This document shows positions 25,026 through 34,491 of a stretch of 57,137 bases of DNA, one piece after another. Within the stretch, counting starts at the first letter, position 1; every line of letters begins with the position of its first letter. Origin of the DNA: Saprospirales bacterium. Its GTDB lineage: Bacteria; Bacteroidota; Bacteroidia; Chitinophagales; Saprospiraceae. The notes beneath the pieces are model-generated. The model was not told the origin of the DNA. It worked only from the letters and a program-made list of their open reading frames with translations, and searched no databases. The stretch covers positions 1 through 57,137 of the forward strand of contig RECS01000172.1 in NCBI GenBank assembly GCA_007693915.1. The letters run 5' to 3'. Made by a program: the position numbers and the translations under genes.

Positions 25026-25796
25026 ATGAGAGAAAAATTGAATTATAAAAAAATGGGTGAGGGGCAGCCGGTTGTCATCATGCACGGCTTACTAGGTATG
25101 TTAGACAATTGGCAGACTTTTGCTAGAAAACTGGCGGAGGAGTACGAAGTATATACAATGGATTTGAGAAATCATGGAAAATCTTTTCATCATCCGGAAA
25201 TGGATTATCCGATCATGGCAGAGGATCTCTCCATGTTTATGGATGAACATCAATTGGACAAGGCCTCAGTTCTTGGACATTCCATGGGCGGAAAAGTAGC
25301 TATGCAGTTTGCCCATCATCATCCCGATCGGGTCGATAGGTTGATGGTGGCAGATATAGCTCCACAGCGATATGAGGGTGGACATCAGGAAATTTTAGAT
25401 GCCTTAATGTCCGTTAAGCCGGAAAAAGCAGAGGAGAGATCTGAGATTGAGGAGCATCTTTACTCACGGATAAAAAACAGAGCAATTGTTCTTTTCCTTA
25501 TGAAAAATCTGAGCCGGAAGAAGGAAGGAGGGTTCAGGTGGAAGCCCAATCTGCCCGCAATTATGGATAATTATCAATACATCCTTAATGAAATAGAAAG
25601 TGATAAGCAATTTCATGGCAAAACCCTATTTCTAAAAGGAGGTAAATCGGGATATATCACCGCAGACAGTCAGCAACTGATAAATCACCTTTTTCCAAAT
25701 AACTATCTGAAAGAAATCCCTAAAGCGGGACATTGGATACACGCCGAAGCTCCGGCTGAGACCTTAAAGGAAGTCAGGAAGTTTTTGGTTTTTTAG
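25026..25796 (+). CDS. Alpha/beta hydrolase (YbfF-like esterase)
   Basis: A 256-residue soluble alpha/beta-hydrolase. The nucleophile elbow is GHSMGG with Ser86, the oxyanion region HGLLGMLDNWQ at about 20-30, and the catalytic His236 in KAGHWIHAEAP. MDLRNHGKSFH matches the YbfF esterase subgroup (acyl-CoA or short ester hydrolysis). No signal peptide. Convergent with rtcB, 14 bases apart. Confidence 0.88.
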   Translation: MREKLNYKKMGEGQPVVIMHGLLGMLDNWQTFARKLAEEYEVYTMDLRNHGKSFHHPEMDYPIMAEDLSMFMDEHQLDKASVLGHSMGGKVAMQFAHHHPDRVDRLMVADIAPQRYEGGHQEILDALMSVKPEKAEERSEIEEHLYSRIKNRAIVLFLMKNLSRKKEGGFRWKPNLPAIMDNYQYILNEIESDKQFHGKTLFLKGGKSGYITADSQQLINHLFPNNYLKEIPKAGHWIHAEAPAETLKEVRKFLVF

Positions 25797-25810
25797 AAAA
25801 TAAAGCAGTT

Positions 25811-27037
25811 TCAATCAATATACGGATCAAAATCATCATCACCTGCCATCGCAACTCCTATGGGTTTAAGTCTGTGGAGCACCTTGATGGTATTACCCTG
25901 ATATTTTAATACTTCTTCCAGTGATTTGTAGCATTCGGGGCTTTCGTCTGCTCCTCCACCTCTGAGTTCTATGCCTAGTTCCCGGGCTTTTTGTTGTGTT
26001 TTATCAAAATCTACCAAACCGGGACTGGTGGTTATGATCTTTCGTTTTCCGTCTCTACCCTTTACCCATTTGGTTTTTCCTTTTGCTTTCCGTCTCGACA
26101 TCACTCTTCCCGCTCCGTGAACGGTACTGTAGAGACCATCTGCGGAATCAGGGCTATCTACCCCTTCAATGATGACTGAGGTATCAAACATATTGGAGCC
26201 AATAAAACCCTTTTGACCGGGAAAAGCAGGGGTACAACCTTTTCTGACTACCCAGTAATCCGTTGCAAAGTGCTCTTCTCTCCATGCAAAATTGTGATGA
26301 TTGTGTACTTCATCTGTTGCCCTGGTGCCAAGAATACTTAACACCGTATCCACCACTATATCCCTTCCTGCATAGGCATACTTGCCGGCGAGTTCTATGG
26401 CCTGAATGTAGTCTATCCCCATTTCACTTTTTATATGAAAAAGAATGGGATCGCTGTCCATATTGGTATTCTTAGGTCTGTCTTCAAACTTCAGTCCCTG
26501 CGAAAGTGAAATAAATCCAGTCGTCAGTTTGTGACCAAATCCCCGTGAACCAAAATGAACACCTATCCATAGATAGCCTTCCTCATCTTCAAACAGATCC
26601 ACAAAATGGTTACCTGCACCTACAGTTCCTAACTGCTCTCTGGCGATACTTATCAGTTTCGACTTAAAGCTCCCGGGAGCTTTGATTTCCAGTTCCTTTA
26701 ATTCATCGATAACAGGGTGTTCGGCAGGGATAGGGTTGGGCTTCCCAATACCAAAACCAATCTTCCTGACGATTTCATCCATAATGGCTGAGGTGTCAAT
26801 TTCTTTTGCTTTCAGGGCGGTCTTTACTGCCTTATTTCCACAAGCTATATCGAAGCCGACTCCACTCAGTGATATGTGATCCGGATAAGCTACAGCACCA
26901 CCTATTGGATGACCGTAGCCATAATGGGCATCAGCAGTCAATACTCCTATACTTTCTTCAGTGAGGCAGTTTTCCAGTTGCGCTACACTTTGATCATCGA
27001 TGATTTCGCGACCAAAAATTTTTAGTTTTTTGTTCAT
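25811..27037 (-). CDS. rtcB: RtcB family RNA ligase
   Basis: A 408-residue RtcB-family protein. RtcB joins RNA 2',3'-cyclic-phosphate or 3'-phosphate ends to 5'-OH using GTP and Mn2+. The metal- and nucleotide-site motifs are visible: GVGFDIACGNKAV (Cys-Asp site), GAGNHFVDLFE, VHFGSRGFGH, EVHNHHNFAWRE, and STVHGAGRVMSRRKAKG with the guanylated-His region. It is shorter than the E. coli type through compact loops but keeps the key residues. Bacterial RtcB is used in RNA repair; no archease or rtcA gene is adjacent. Transcribed alone. Confidence 0.9.
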   Translation of the reverse strand: MNKKLKIFGREIIDDQSVAQLENCLTEESIGVLTADAHYGYGHPIGGAVAYPDHISLSGVGFDIACGNKAVKTALKAKEIDTSAIMDEIVRKIGFGIGKPNPIPAEHPVIDELKELEIKAPGSFKSKLISIAREQLGTVGAGNHFVDLFEDEEGYLWIGVHFGSRGFGHKLTTGFISLSQGLKFEDRPKNTNMDSDPILFHIKSEMGIDYIQAIELAGKYAYAGRDIVVDTVLSILGTRATDEVHNHHNFAWREEHFATDYWVVRKGCTPAFPGQKGFIGSNMFDTSVIIEGVDSPDSADGLYSTVHGAGRVMSRRKAKGKTKWVKGRDGKRKIITTSPGLVDFDKTQQKARELGIELRGGGADESPECYKSLEEVLKYQGNTIKVLHRLKPIGVAMAGDDDFDPYID

Positions 27038-27355
27038 TCTTTGGTTTACATTTCTTCTTATAAATCACCATTTTTAAGGATAATTTGAGTGAAAAGGTTT
27101 CAATAGATGGAGATGATTGGGGAGTACATTCAGGAGTACTTTTCTGCTGCAAGAAGTATTGCTTCTAGAAATTGAGATTTAGATTTCTTCTGATCTTTTG
27201 AAATAGAAGTCCTTTTTACCTTGAAAAAAATAAATGTAGATCAAGCTTTTTAACGGGATTAGTGATCTTTTTTAAAATCCTCTTAATCCCCCTTCCACCA
27301 CAAACCCCATGGCTAGCATCCTATTTATACTTCTTTCATCGAAAATTAAAATATT
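27038..27355. other. Intergenic region between divergent rtcB and tonB-like genes
   Basis: No ORF or RNA gene seen. A weak inverted pair GGGATTA/TAATCCC lies around 27257-27292 with a long AT-rich loop. The rest is AT-rich sequence expected to hold the two divergent promoters, though no exact TAnnTTTG box was found close to either start. Confidence 0.45.
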
Positions 27356-28282
27356 ATGGAATGGGTTTTTTATAATGCGGAGTTGTCAATTCTATTTTTA
27401 TTCCTCAGCTTAGCAGGACTGATTGTTTTACTAAGACTTTCTTTGTGGCGCCGCTCAAAAAGATACAGAAAATGGGTCGACCATGAAAACTCCCCATCGA
27501 AATTACTCCTTATTTCAAGGAATAAATATCCCGGACTAAGCGTCTTTAATCGTTTTTCCACTCATCTTGCATTGGGCTTTATTTTTTCCTTATCACTGGT
27601 AGCAGTGCTTATCAACTGGACGACTAAAGAGATCATCACTAATCCAGTTATTGAGGTTATTTACGATATAGAAAGCGCAGACATAGTCGAACTCAGGACT
27701 CCACCTCCAAAACCACCCCCACCTCCACCACCAATGGACAATATTGAAATTGAGCCTGATGTAGAGGTGGAACCTATAGAATTTACAGACTTTGAAGATG
27801 AAGAAAGCGTAGTGCAAGATGAGAATGAAGGTATTACTGAAGATTACCGCTATGAGGACGTTTATAAACCTCCATCACTACCGACCTATACTGCCTCAGA
27901 TCCTGATTTGATTGAAATATTTGACTTTGTTGAGCATATGCCTCGATTTCCGGGATGTGAACAAAAAGGATTAAGTTCAGAAGAATTGCAATTGTGCTCT
28001 GATAGACAATTATTGGAGTTCATTGCACGACATATTAGATTTTCTGCATTGGCAAGAGAAAACCGCATCGAAGGTGTTGCCGTGATTTCCTTTGTGGTCA
28101 ATCGAGATGGCAGAATAGAGGATCCCGAGATTATCAGAGACCCGGGCGGTGGTTTGGGTCAACAAGCTCTGCGGGTGGTAAAAATGATGAACGAAATGGA
28201 TGAAAACTGGATACCTGGACAGCAAGCCGGTAGAAAAGTCAATGTTCGATTTAATTTGCCGGTGCGTTTTACTTTGGAATAA
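27356..28282 (+). CDS. Energy transducer TonB family protein
   Basis: 308 residues with two hydrophobic segments (about 8-28 and 70-86), unlike classical single-anchor TonB. A proline-rich spacer (PPPKPPPPPPP, about 118-128) and an acidic stretch span the periplasm. The C-terminal domain (about 215-308) has the TonB-C fold: EGVAVISFVVNRDGRIEDPE, GLGQQALRVVKMM, and KVNVRFNLPVRFTL. It should couple the ExbBD proton motive force to outer-membrane receptors such as the one at 3418. exbB and exbD are not adjacent. Probably its own transcription unit, with mgtE 88 bases downstream. Confidence 0.9.
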   Translation: MEWVFYNAELSILFLFLSLAGLIVLLRLSLWRRSKRYRKWVDHENSPSKLLLISRNKYPGLSVFNRFSTHLALGFIFSLSLVAVLINWTTKEIITNPVIEVIYDIESADIVELRTPPPKPPPPPPPMDNIEIEPDVEVEPIEFTDFEDEESVVQDENEGITEDYRYEDVYKPPSLPTYTASDPDLIEIFDFVEHMPRFPGCEQKGLSSEELQLCSDRQLLEFIARHIRFSALARENRIEGVAVISFVVNRDGRIEDPEIIRDPGGGLGQQALRVVKMMNEMDENWIPGQQAGRKVNVRFNLPVRFTLE

Positions 28283-28369
28283 TCTAATCCCTTATCTCCA
28301 AAATTTATTTCCTCGCTCAATCAGGATTGTTTTATCTTCGTGCTTTAGTTCAATCAAAAATGTATCTGA

Positions 28370-29764
28370 ATGTCTCATGACAACCCCAGACAAGAACAAG
28401 AGATAAAATACTCCGAGGGATTGGAGCAGGGGTTATATGAGGAATTGTTACCTGAAATACAGAAATTACCAACTATTGAGGTTGCTGAGATTCTGATGGA
28501 ATTGAGTGAGGAGGGGTTTCTGGAGGTATTTCCGCTTTTTACCCGGGAACAACAAGCACAGATATTTTCTGATTTGGGTTTTGACCTTCAGTACTTATTG
28601 TTTGACCATCTTGATCCATGGCAATTTGCCGGAATTTTTGAAGAGGTACTTTCTGAAGTAAGAGCAGATTTTTTTCAGGAAATTTCAAGAGAAGAACAAA
28701 TACAACTACTTCCTTACCTGATCAAATCAGTCCGTAAGGATGTCATTGAACTGAGCAAATATCCACCGGAAACTGCAGGTGGGATTATGAGTACAGATTT
28801 CGCTACAGTGCTCGAAAGCATGAGTACAACTGAGGCCATTGCTAAGGTGAGATCTGATGCTCCTTCCAAAAAAATGGTTTATTACATTTATGTAGTAGAC
28901 AACAACATGGCAATGAAGGGTTTTATTACGCTTAAGGACCTCATTATGGCTGAGCCACATCAAAAGGTTGGAGATATTCTAAAATCTGAATTCGTTTACG
29001 CTGGAATAGAGGATGACAGGGAAACAGTAGCCATGCAAATTGAAAAATATGACCTAGTCGCGATACCAGTTTTAAACCAAAAAAACCAATTAGTTGGAAT
29101 CGTAACCCATGATGAAGCTATTGAAATCATGCGAGCTGAACACGTTGAGGATATGGAACAGTTTATGGGTCTTGCTAAAAGCGATGAAGAGGCGGACTAT
29201 CTCGATGATCCAGTTAAAAAACACTACAGCAAACGCATTATCTGGTTGGCGTCTCTTGCAGTGTTAAGTGTTTTTAGTGGTATTATTGTCCAGCAATATG
29301 AGGATATGCTGGCGCAGGTTTTAATTCTTACTCTCTTTATGCCAATGATGACTGCCACCGGCGGAAATACCGGATCTCAGGCTGCTACAGTTGTGATTAC
29401 AGCACTTTCGGTCGGTCAGATAACATTGAAAAACTGGTTGCAGATTATTTTCAAAGAATCGCGGGTCGGCATGTTGTTAGGGATGAGTCTAGGCGTTTTG
29501 ACTTACATCAATGTATTAATCATTGGATCACAATCAGAAGCTCCGTTGGATTATACTCTTTTTTATGTCGCAATGGTTGTGGGGATTGCAATGACCATTC
29601 AGGTTTTTTCCGCTACTTTGATTGGTGCTTGTTTGCCACTTTTTGTAAAAAGATTGGGTGGTGATCCAACTGTAGCAGCAAGCCCTGCCATCACTACTTT
29701 TGTGGATATCACGGGACTCATCATTTACTTCGGTACAGCTACCTTGTTTTTTACTATAATTTAG
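28370..29764 (+). CDS. mgtE: Magnesium transporter MgtE
   Basis: 464 residues. The cytoplasmic MgtE N domain (about 20-140, with PPETAGGIMSTDF at its end), two CBS domains (about 145-265) that sense Mg2+, a connecting helix and five transmembrane helices follow. The pore region has MTATGGNTGSQAATVVITAL, the conserved G-N-x-G-x-Q segment. It mediates gated Mg2+ entry through the inner membrane. ATG 28370 gives the usual N-terminus. A near-consensus -7 box TATCTTCG lies at 28333-28340. Confidence 0.94.
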   Translation: MSHDNPRQEQEIKYSEGLEQGLYEELLPEIQKLPTIEVAEILMELSEEGFLEVFPLFTREQQAQIFSDLGFDLQYLLFDHLDPWQFAGIFEEVLSEVRADFFQEISREEQIQLLPYLIKSVRKDVIELSKYPPETAGGIMSTDFATVLESMSTTEAIAKVRSDAPSKKMVYYIYVVDNNMAMKGFITLKDLIMAEPHQKVGDILKSEFVYAGIEDDRETVAMQIEKYDLVAIPVLNQKNQLVGIVTHDEAIEIMRAEHVEDMEQFMGLAKSDEEADYLDDPVKKHYSKRIIWLASLAVLSVFSGIIVQQYEDMLAQVLILTLFMPMMTATGGNTGSQAATVVITALSVGQITLKNWLQIIFKESRVGMLLGMSLGVLTYINVLIIGSQSEAPLDYTLFYVAMVVGIAMTIQVFSATLIGACLPLFVKRLGGDPTVAASPAITTFVDITGLIIYFGTATLFFTII

Positions 29765-29826
29765 CTTCAGTTCCGTATTTTCGATCTTTTTCAAAATCAA
29801 AAAGACTTCCAGTTTGTTAGTCGAGT

Positions 29827-30675
29827 ATGAAAAAGAACGTACTAATTACAGGAATTACCTCTGGTATTGGGCTTATTACAGCCAATACTCTAGCAGAAAA
29901 AAATTATGATGTTACCGGCTTGATTCGGAATCCCGATAAAGCCGAAAAGCTTATTTCAGAAGGAAAGCTCAACTCTGCAGTAAAGATTTTACCTTGTGAT
30001 CTGGCTTCTTTGAAAAGCGTGGACCAATGCGTCAACCATATCCAAAAAGCTTTTGATCGTATTGATCTATTGATCAACAATGCGGGTGGTGTTTTTTTAA
30101 AACGAGAAACTACTGAAGATGATTTGGAAATGACTTTTGCAGTCAATCACCTCGGGCATTTTGCGCTAACCATAGGACTTTTAGATAAATTAATCTTCTC
30201 TAAGGCCTGTATTATCAACGTATCCTCAGAGGCGCATCGCTCCGGGAAGCTCAATTTTGATGATTTACAGGGCGAAGAAAAGTTTGGAGGTTGGAAAGCC
30301 TATGCTGATGGAAAGCTTTGCAACATCTATTTTACTACTGAACTGCACCGCAGGTATTTTGATAATGAAATTGCTTCAGTTTCTCTTCATCCGGGAGTGG
30401 TCAGAACCAATTTTTTCAGTCCATTCGGTGGTTTTTTGGGTGCTTTAATTAAGGCCTTTAGCTTTCTGATGGTTTCCCCTGAAAAGGGTGCGGCAACACA
30501 ACTTTATCTGGCACAGTTAGATTCGCTTAGGGAATACAGTGGAAAGTATTTTAAAAACAAAAAAGAAAAGCAACCTTCTAAAGAAGCCCGTAATCAGGAA
30601 GCAGCAATTAAATTGTGGGAAAAAAGCGAAAGCCTGCTTAAAGAAAAGGGCTTTGATCATCTACTTCAAAGCTAA
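29827..30675 (+). CDS. Short-chain dehydrogenase/reductase (SDR), retinol dehydrogenase-like
   Basis: 282 residues with a Rossmann fold. The NAD(P)-binding TGITSGIG is at 7-14, NNAGG at about 87-91, the catalytic Ser in NVSSEAHRSG and the Tyr-x3-Lys as YADGKLCN. The LRR-free pattern FAVNHLGHFALT matches the retinol-dehydrogenase/WWOX-like SDR group; the real substrate is unknown. mutY begins 2 bases after its stop, so the two are translated from one mRNA, probably with ssb and gldE. Confidence 0.9.
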   Translation: MKKNVLITGITSGIGLITANTLAEKNYDVTGLIRNPDKAEKLISEGKLNSAVKILPCDLASLKSVDQCVNHIQKAFDRIDLLINNAGGVFLKRETTEDDLEMTFAVNHLGHFALTIGLLDKLIFSKACIINVSSEAHRSGKLNFDDLQGEEKFGGWKAYADGKLCNIYFTTELHRRYFDNEIASVSLHPGVVRTNFFSPFGGFLGALIKAFSFLMVSPEKGAATQLYLAQLDSLREYSGKYFKNKKEKQPSKEARNQEAAIKLWEKSESLLKEKGFDHLLQS

Positions 30676-30677
30676 AA

Positions 30678-31724
30678 GTGTTAGAAGAAAAGAAACATTT
30701 TTTTCGCGACCAACTTCTGGATTGGTATCAACCTGAGGATAGGCCTCTACCGTGGAAAAACGATAAAAATACCTATGCTATATGGGTTTCAGAAATTATG
30801 CTTCAGCAGACGAGGACTGATCAGGTAAGACCCTATTACCAAAGGTTTTTTAAATATTTTCCCGATTTGCAGTCTCTAGCAGAAGCCAATGAGGATACCG
30901 TTTTGCATTTTTGGCAGGGCATGGGTTACTACAATCGGGCTAGAAATTTACTAAAAGCTGCAAAACATATTTATTTTGAATTTGAAGGAAGGTATCCGGA
31001 AGATTATCACGCTTGGATCGGCATTCCGGGAGTAGGTCCTTATACTGCTGCCGCAATTACTTCATTTTCTTATAACCAACCCAATGCTGTCCTCGACGGT
31101 AATGTATTTCGGGTGTTATCCAGATATTTTGGGGTCAATACACCCATTGATAGTCAGGAAGGAAAAAAACTGTTTCAGGAACTTTCATATCAATTGCTGG
31201 ACAAAAATAATCCCGGTTTGTACAATCAGGCCATAATGGATTTTGGTGCTACTGTTTGCAAAGCTCGTAATCCCAAATGTGAAATTTGCCCATTTCAACA
31301 AAATTGTACTGCAATACTTGAGGACAAGGTGGCTTTTTATCCGGTAAAACAAAAAAGGACACAAAAGAAAAAAGTAAAGCTGTATTACTTGCATCTGACG
31401 GATGGAAAAAGGGTTTTTATAAAAAAACGTTCTACTTCCGGAATATGGCCTGGTCTTTATGAATTTCCGGATTTTGAAAGTCGAGCTAAAATGATTGGTG
31501 ATCTCCAACTCCTTTTTCCCAAAGAAAAAATAAAACTTAAAAAAACCGCTGATTTGCGGCATCAACTTACGCATAGAGACATAAAGGCGATAATTTACCA
31601 ATGCCACCTCAATACTACGGATTTAGAAAAAAAGAAAGATTGGTTGTTGGTAGAGACCGAAAACTTAACGAACTTTGCGTTTCATCAATTAATGAAGAAA
31701 TATTTTCGTATCTTCAATCATTAA
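30678..31724 (+). CDS. mutY: A/G-specific adenine DNA glycosylase
   Basis: 348 residues beginning with GTG at 30678, 2 bases after the SDR stop; no ATG is available near it. MutY removes adenine mispaired with 8-oxoguanine or guanine. The catalytic Glu39 (EIMLQQTRT) and Asp140 (VLDGNVFRVLSRYF) are present, with the helix-hairpin-helix GIPGVGPYTAAAI. The [4Fe-4S] cluster ligands are Cys194, 201, 204 and 210 with spacing x6, x2, x5. A C-terminal NUDIX-like 8-oxoG-recognition domain follows (HQLTHRDIKAI). Confidence 0.94.
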   Translation: MLEEKKHFFRDQLLDWYQPEDRPLPWKNDKNTYAIWVSEIMLQQTRTDQVRPYYQRFFKYFPDLQSLAEANEDTVLHFWQGMGYYNRARNLLKAAKHIYFEFEGRYPEDYHAWIGIPGVGPYTAAAITSFSYNQPNAVLDGNVFRVLSRYFGVNTPIDSQEGKKLFQELSYQLLDKNNPGLYNQAIMDFGATVCKARNPKCEICPFQQNCTAILEDKVAFYPVKQKRTQKKKVKLYYLHLTDGKRVFIKKRSTSGIWPGLYEFPDFESRAKMIGDLQLLFPKEKIKLKKTADLRHQLTHRDIKAIIYQCHLNTTDLEKKKDWLLVETENLTNFAFHQLMKKYFRIFNH

Positions 31725-31742
31725 TGATCAAAAATCATCGAG

Positions 31743-32189
31743 ATGTATAATAAAGTAACTTTAATTGGTCGCCTTGGAAAAGACCCTGAGATCAAATTAT
31801 TGGATGAAAACACCAAAATAGCCAGGATAACATTGGCTACCAATGAAAGCTATAAGGATAAAAGTGGTGAATGGAAGGACAAAACAGAATGGCATAATAT
31901 TGTTGCCTGGAGAGGAGCAGCTGATCGAGCTGAGCGCCAACTTAAAAAAGGCATGCTGACGTTTGTAGAGGGTAAAATTGGTTATCGTAATTATACTGAC
32001 AAGGATGGAGTTGAGCGATATGTAACTGATGTTACTGCCTTTGTAATCAAGCCTTTGGAAAAACCAGAGAATCCCGTCAGTACAAACGATCCTACTCAGC
32101 CTCAGGAAGGGATCAAAGTTGATGAAAAAAAGGAAGAGACCTCCGGGCAGGACACTTCCAATAAAGAGGATGATGATCTTCCTTTTTAA
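31743..32189 (+). CDS. ssb: Single-stranded DNA-binding protein
   Basis: 148 residues. The N-terminal OB fold begins MYNKVTLIGRLGKDPEIK and includes TEWHNIVAWRGAADRAERQL, then a disordered acidic linker and the interaction tail DDDLPF that docks SSB partner proteins. It coats ssDNA in replication and repair. Its position between mutY and gldE is the conserved Bacteroidota arrangement; 18 bases follow mutY. Confidence 0.95.
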   Translation: MYNKVTLIGRLGKDPEIKLLDENTKIARITLATNESYKDKSGEWKDKTEWHNIVAWRGAADRAERQLKKGMLTFVEGKIGYRNYTDKDGVERYVTDVTAFVIKPLEKPENPVSTNDPTQPQEGIKVDEKKEETSGQDTSNKEDDDLPF

Positions 32190-32215
32190 CTATTTGCGAA
32201 CAAAATTGAACGGCA

Positions 32216-33634
32216 TTGGAATCTGAACCTCCCCCATCGGGATATTATGCATTAGTGGGTTTTATTTTTTTAGCAACTACCCTGCCTGAATTGGCAGCCC
32301 CCTTAATCTTACTGCTTGTTTTATTGATCTTTTCAGGTCTGATATCTGGGTCTGAGGTGGCTTTTTTTTCACTCTCACCAAATCAAACTGCTAAATTAAG
32401 AGAACAAACAGACTTGAGTTCTCAAAGAATACTTCGCTTAAGGGAAAGACCAAGGTCCTTGTTAGCTACCATTTTGATTGTCAATAATTTTATCAATATT
32501 GCCATAGTTGTACTTTCAGATTATATTCTGTGGCGAACAATACCTGCGACCACCTTTGAAAACTGGTCTTCTTTCGTAGTCCAGCATTTGCCTTTTCTCG
32601 AAGAAAATATTTTTACTTTAACCCGTACCTTTAATTTTTTGGTGACGGTTGCCGGTGTTACTTTCTTATTGGTCTTGTTTGGAGAGGTGACTCCAAAGGT
32701 TTATGCCAAGGTCAACAATCTGAAGTTGGCGCGATTCATGGCATGGCCATTGTCTGTTTTAAAAGATTTACTGTGGCCCGTCTCAAAACTTTTGGTCAAC
32801 TGGTCAAATTCCATTGAAGGTCGAATCACCAGGGATGGTTTGAAAAAAGAAAATATTGACAGAAAACAGGAGATTGACAAAGCCATTGATTTGACTGTAA
32901 GTAATGACGTTGACTCCGCCTCTGAGATAGACATCCTTAAAAGTATTGTAAAATTTAATGATGTTTATGTAAGACAAATCATGACTCCACGGGTTAATGT
33001 TATTGGTCTTGAATTCGGAGTGGATTACAATGAAGTTCTTAAAGTAGTTAAAGAATCAGGATATTCAAGGTTGCCGGTATATCAAGACGATCTCGATAAT
33101 ATCGTTGGATTACTTTATATCAAAGACCTGATTGGGAAACTGGAAAAAGATAAAGATGACGGAGAGTGGCAGGAACTCATTCGCAGTAATATTTTATACG
33201 TTCCTGAAAACAAAAAAATCAATGAGCTCCTCAAAGAATTCCAACAGAAACGCATGCACATGGGAATAGTAGTGGATGAATACGGTGGGTGTTCCGGCAT
33301 AGTCACCCTGGAAGACATCATGGAAGAGGTTATTGGTGAGATAAGAGACGAGTTTGATGCAGAAGAAGAACTTGAATATGTAAAGCTCGACAATAGAAAT
33401 TATATTTTTGAAGGAAAAATTCAACTCAATGACGTTTGCAGAATTATGGGAATTGATACCAACACCTTTGATAATGTCCGTGGAGAAGCCGATACTATAG
33501 CAGGATTATTTCTTGAAATTCTTGGAAGACTGCCCAAGCAAAATCAAGAAATTACCGTAGGTGCATTCAAATTTCAAGCCGTTGTAGTCAATAAAAGACG
33601 AATTGAAAAAGTTAAAACAACAATTCTGTATTGA
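32216..33634 (+). CDS. gldE: Gliding motility-associated protein GldE (CNNM/CBS hemolysin family)
   Basis: About 472 residues, probably from TTG 32216 since the frame has no ATG before the first membrane helix. A CNNM/DUF21 membrane domain (about 20-200; SGLISGSEVAFFSLSPNQ, VTPKVYAKVNN) is followed by two CBS domains (about 230-370; RQIMTPRVNVIGLEF, VVDEYGGCSGIVTLEDIMEE) and a CorC_HlyC domain at the C-terminus. GldE is the gliding-motility paralog of the CorC/HlyC family in Bacteroidota and partners functionally with GldD, encoded 18 bases downstream. Its biochemical action is not established. Confidence 0.9.
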   Translation: MESEPPPSGYYALVGFIFLATTLPELAAPLILLLVLLIFSGLISGSEVAFFSLSPNQTAKLREQTDLSSQRILRLRERPRSLLATILIVNNFINIAIVVLSDYILWRTIPATTFENWSSFVVQHLPFLEENIFTLTRTFNFLVTVAGVTFLLVLFGEVTPKVYAKVNNLKLARFMAWPLSVLKDLLWPVSKLLVNWSNSIEGRITRDGLKKENIDRKQEIDKAIDLTVSNDVDSASEIDILKSIVKFNDVYVRQIMTPRVNVIGLEFGVDYNEVLKVVKESGYSRLPVYQDDLDNIVGLLYIKDLIGKLEKDKDDGEWQELIRSNILYVPENKKINELLKEFQQKRMHMGIVVDEYGGCSGIVTLEDIMEEVIGEIRDEFDAEEELEYVKLDNRNYIFEGKIQLNDVCRIMGIDTNTFDNVRGEADTIAGLFLEILGRLPKQNQEITVGAFKFQAVVVNKRRIEKVKTTILY

Positions 33635-33652
33635 TAAGCCAAAAAAATAAAA

Positions 33653-34264
33653 ATGAGGTACCATATCTTTTATCCTTTTCTTTTTATCCTGATTTTGATT
33701 TTCAGTATCGGGCTGACATCTTGCGGCGATGGACCTGTGGACAACCCAAAACCGCGGGTTTTCCCTAAAGTCCATTATCCTGAAAGGGGTTACACACTGT
33801 TTGATTCTAAAGATTGTCCATTCACTTTTGAAATTCCCATTTACTCAGAAGTAGATCAGGATATTAGGTTTTTTGATGAAGATCCGCTTCACCCCTGTTG
33901 GTTTGATATCGTAATTCCGATATTCGATGCGAGGATATATTTCAGTTATTCGCCAATTACCTCAAGGTCGGATTTTGATAAATATATTACAGACGCTTAC
34001 AAGATTGCTAATCAGATCAACCAAAGATCTGATTTTATGGATGAGATTTTGATATCGAGAGGTGATGTAGGAGGTATCATCATGGAGTTTGAAGGTCATG
34101 CAGCCTCACCCATGCATTTTTTACTGACAGATACTACCCAACATTTTCTGAAAGGCGCACTTTATTTCAATACGAGAGTCAGACCAGACTCTCTTGCTCC
34201 CGTAGTAGAATTCCTCAAAGAGGATATCGGTCGCCTTCTTGAATCTTTTGAATGGAGAGAGTGA
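33653..34264 (+). CDS. gldD: Gliding motility lipoprotein GldD
   Basis: 203 residues with a lipoprotein signal peptide (about 1-22; lipobox GLTSC, Cys23-24 region). The mature protein starts with PKPRVFPKVHYPERGYTLFD and CPFTFEIPIYSEV, characteristic of GldD, and keeps AASPMHFLLTDTTQHFLKGA. In Flavobacterium, GldD is needed for gliding and T9SS-linked processes. It follows gldE with 18 bases between, the conserved cluster end. No other gld genes lie in the window. Confidence 0.92.
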   Translation: MRYHIFYPFLFILILIFSIGLTSCGDGPVDNPKPRVFPKVHYPERGYTLFDSKDCPFTFEIPIYSEVDQDIRFFDEDPLHPCWFDIVIPIFDARIYFSYSPITSRSDFDKYITDAYKIANQINQRSDFMDEILISRGDVGGIIMEFEGHAASPMHFLLTDTTQHFLKGALYFNTRVRPDSLAPVVEFLKEDIGRLLESFEWRE

Positions 34265-34432
34265 AGATCCGGTAGGCTATTGACTAATTGTTAAATTGGG
34301 ACAATCTGCTTAATCCCAAAAATGTAGCAAAAAACTTAAGAACCATAACTTAAATGTAAGTGACCGATTCCCGGAAGCCAAATAAGCCAATCATTTATTT
34401 CCTCTCTATTCACCTGCCTGAAGTATATTTCT

Positions 34433-34440
34433 TAAATTTG
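34433..34440 (+). promoter_or_regulatory. -7 box TAAATTTG upstream of cysS
   Basis: An exact TAnnTTTG match, 51 bases before the cysS ATG. Confidence 0.45.
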
Positions 34441-34491
34441 CGCTTATATTAAAAAAATCAGCATTTTGGGTAGCTTTCTTCTTGCTGATGA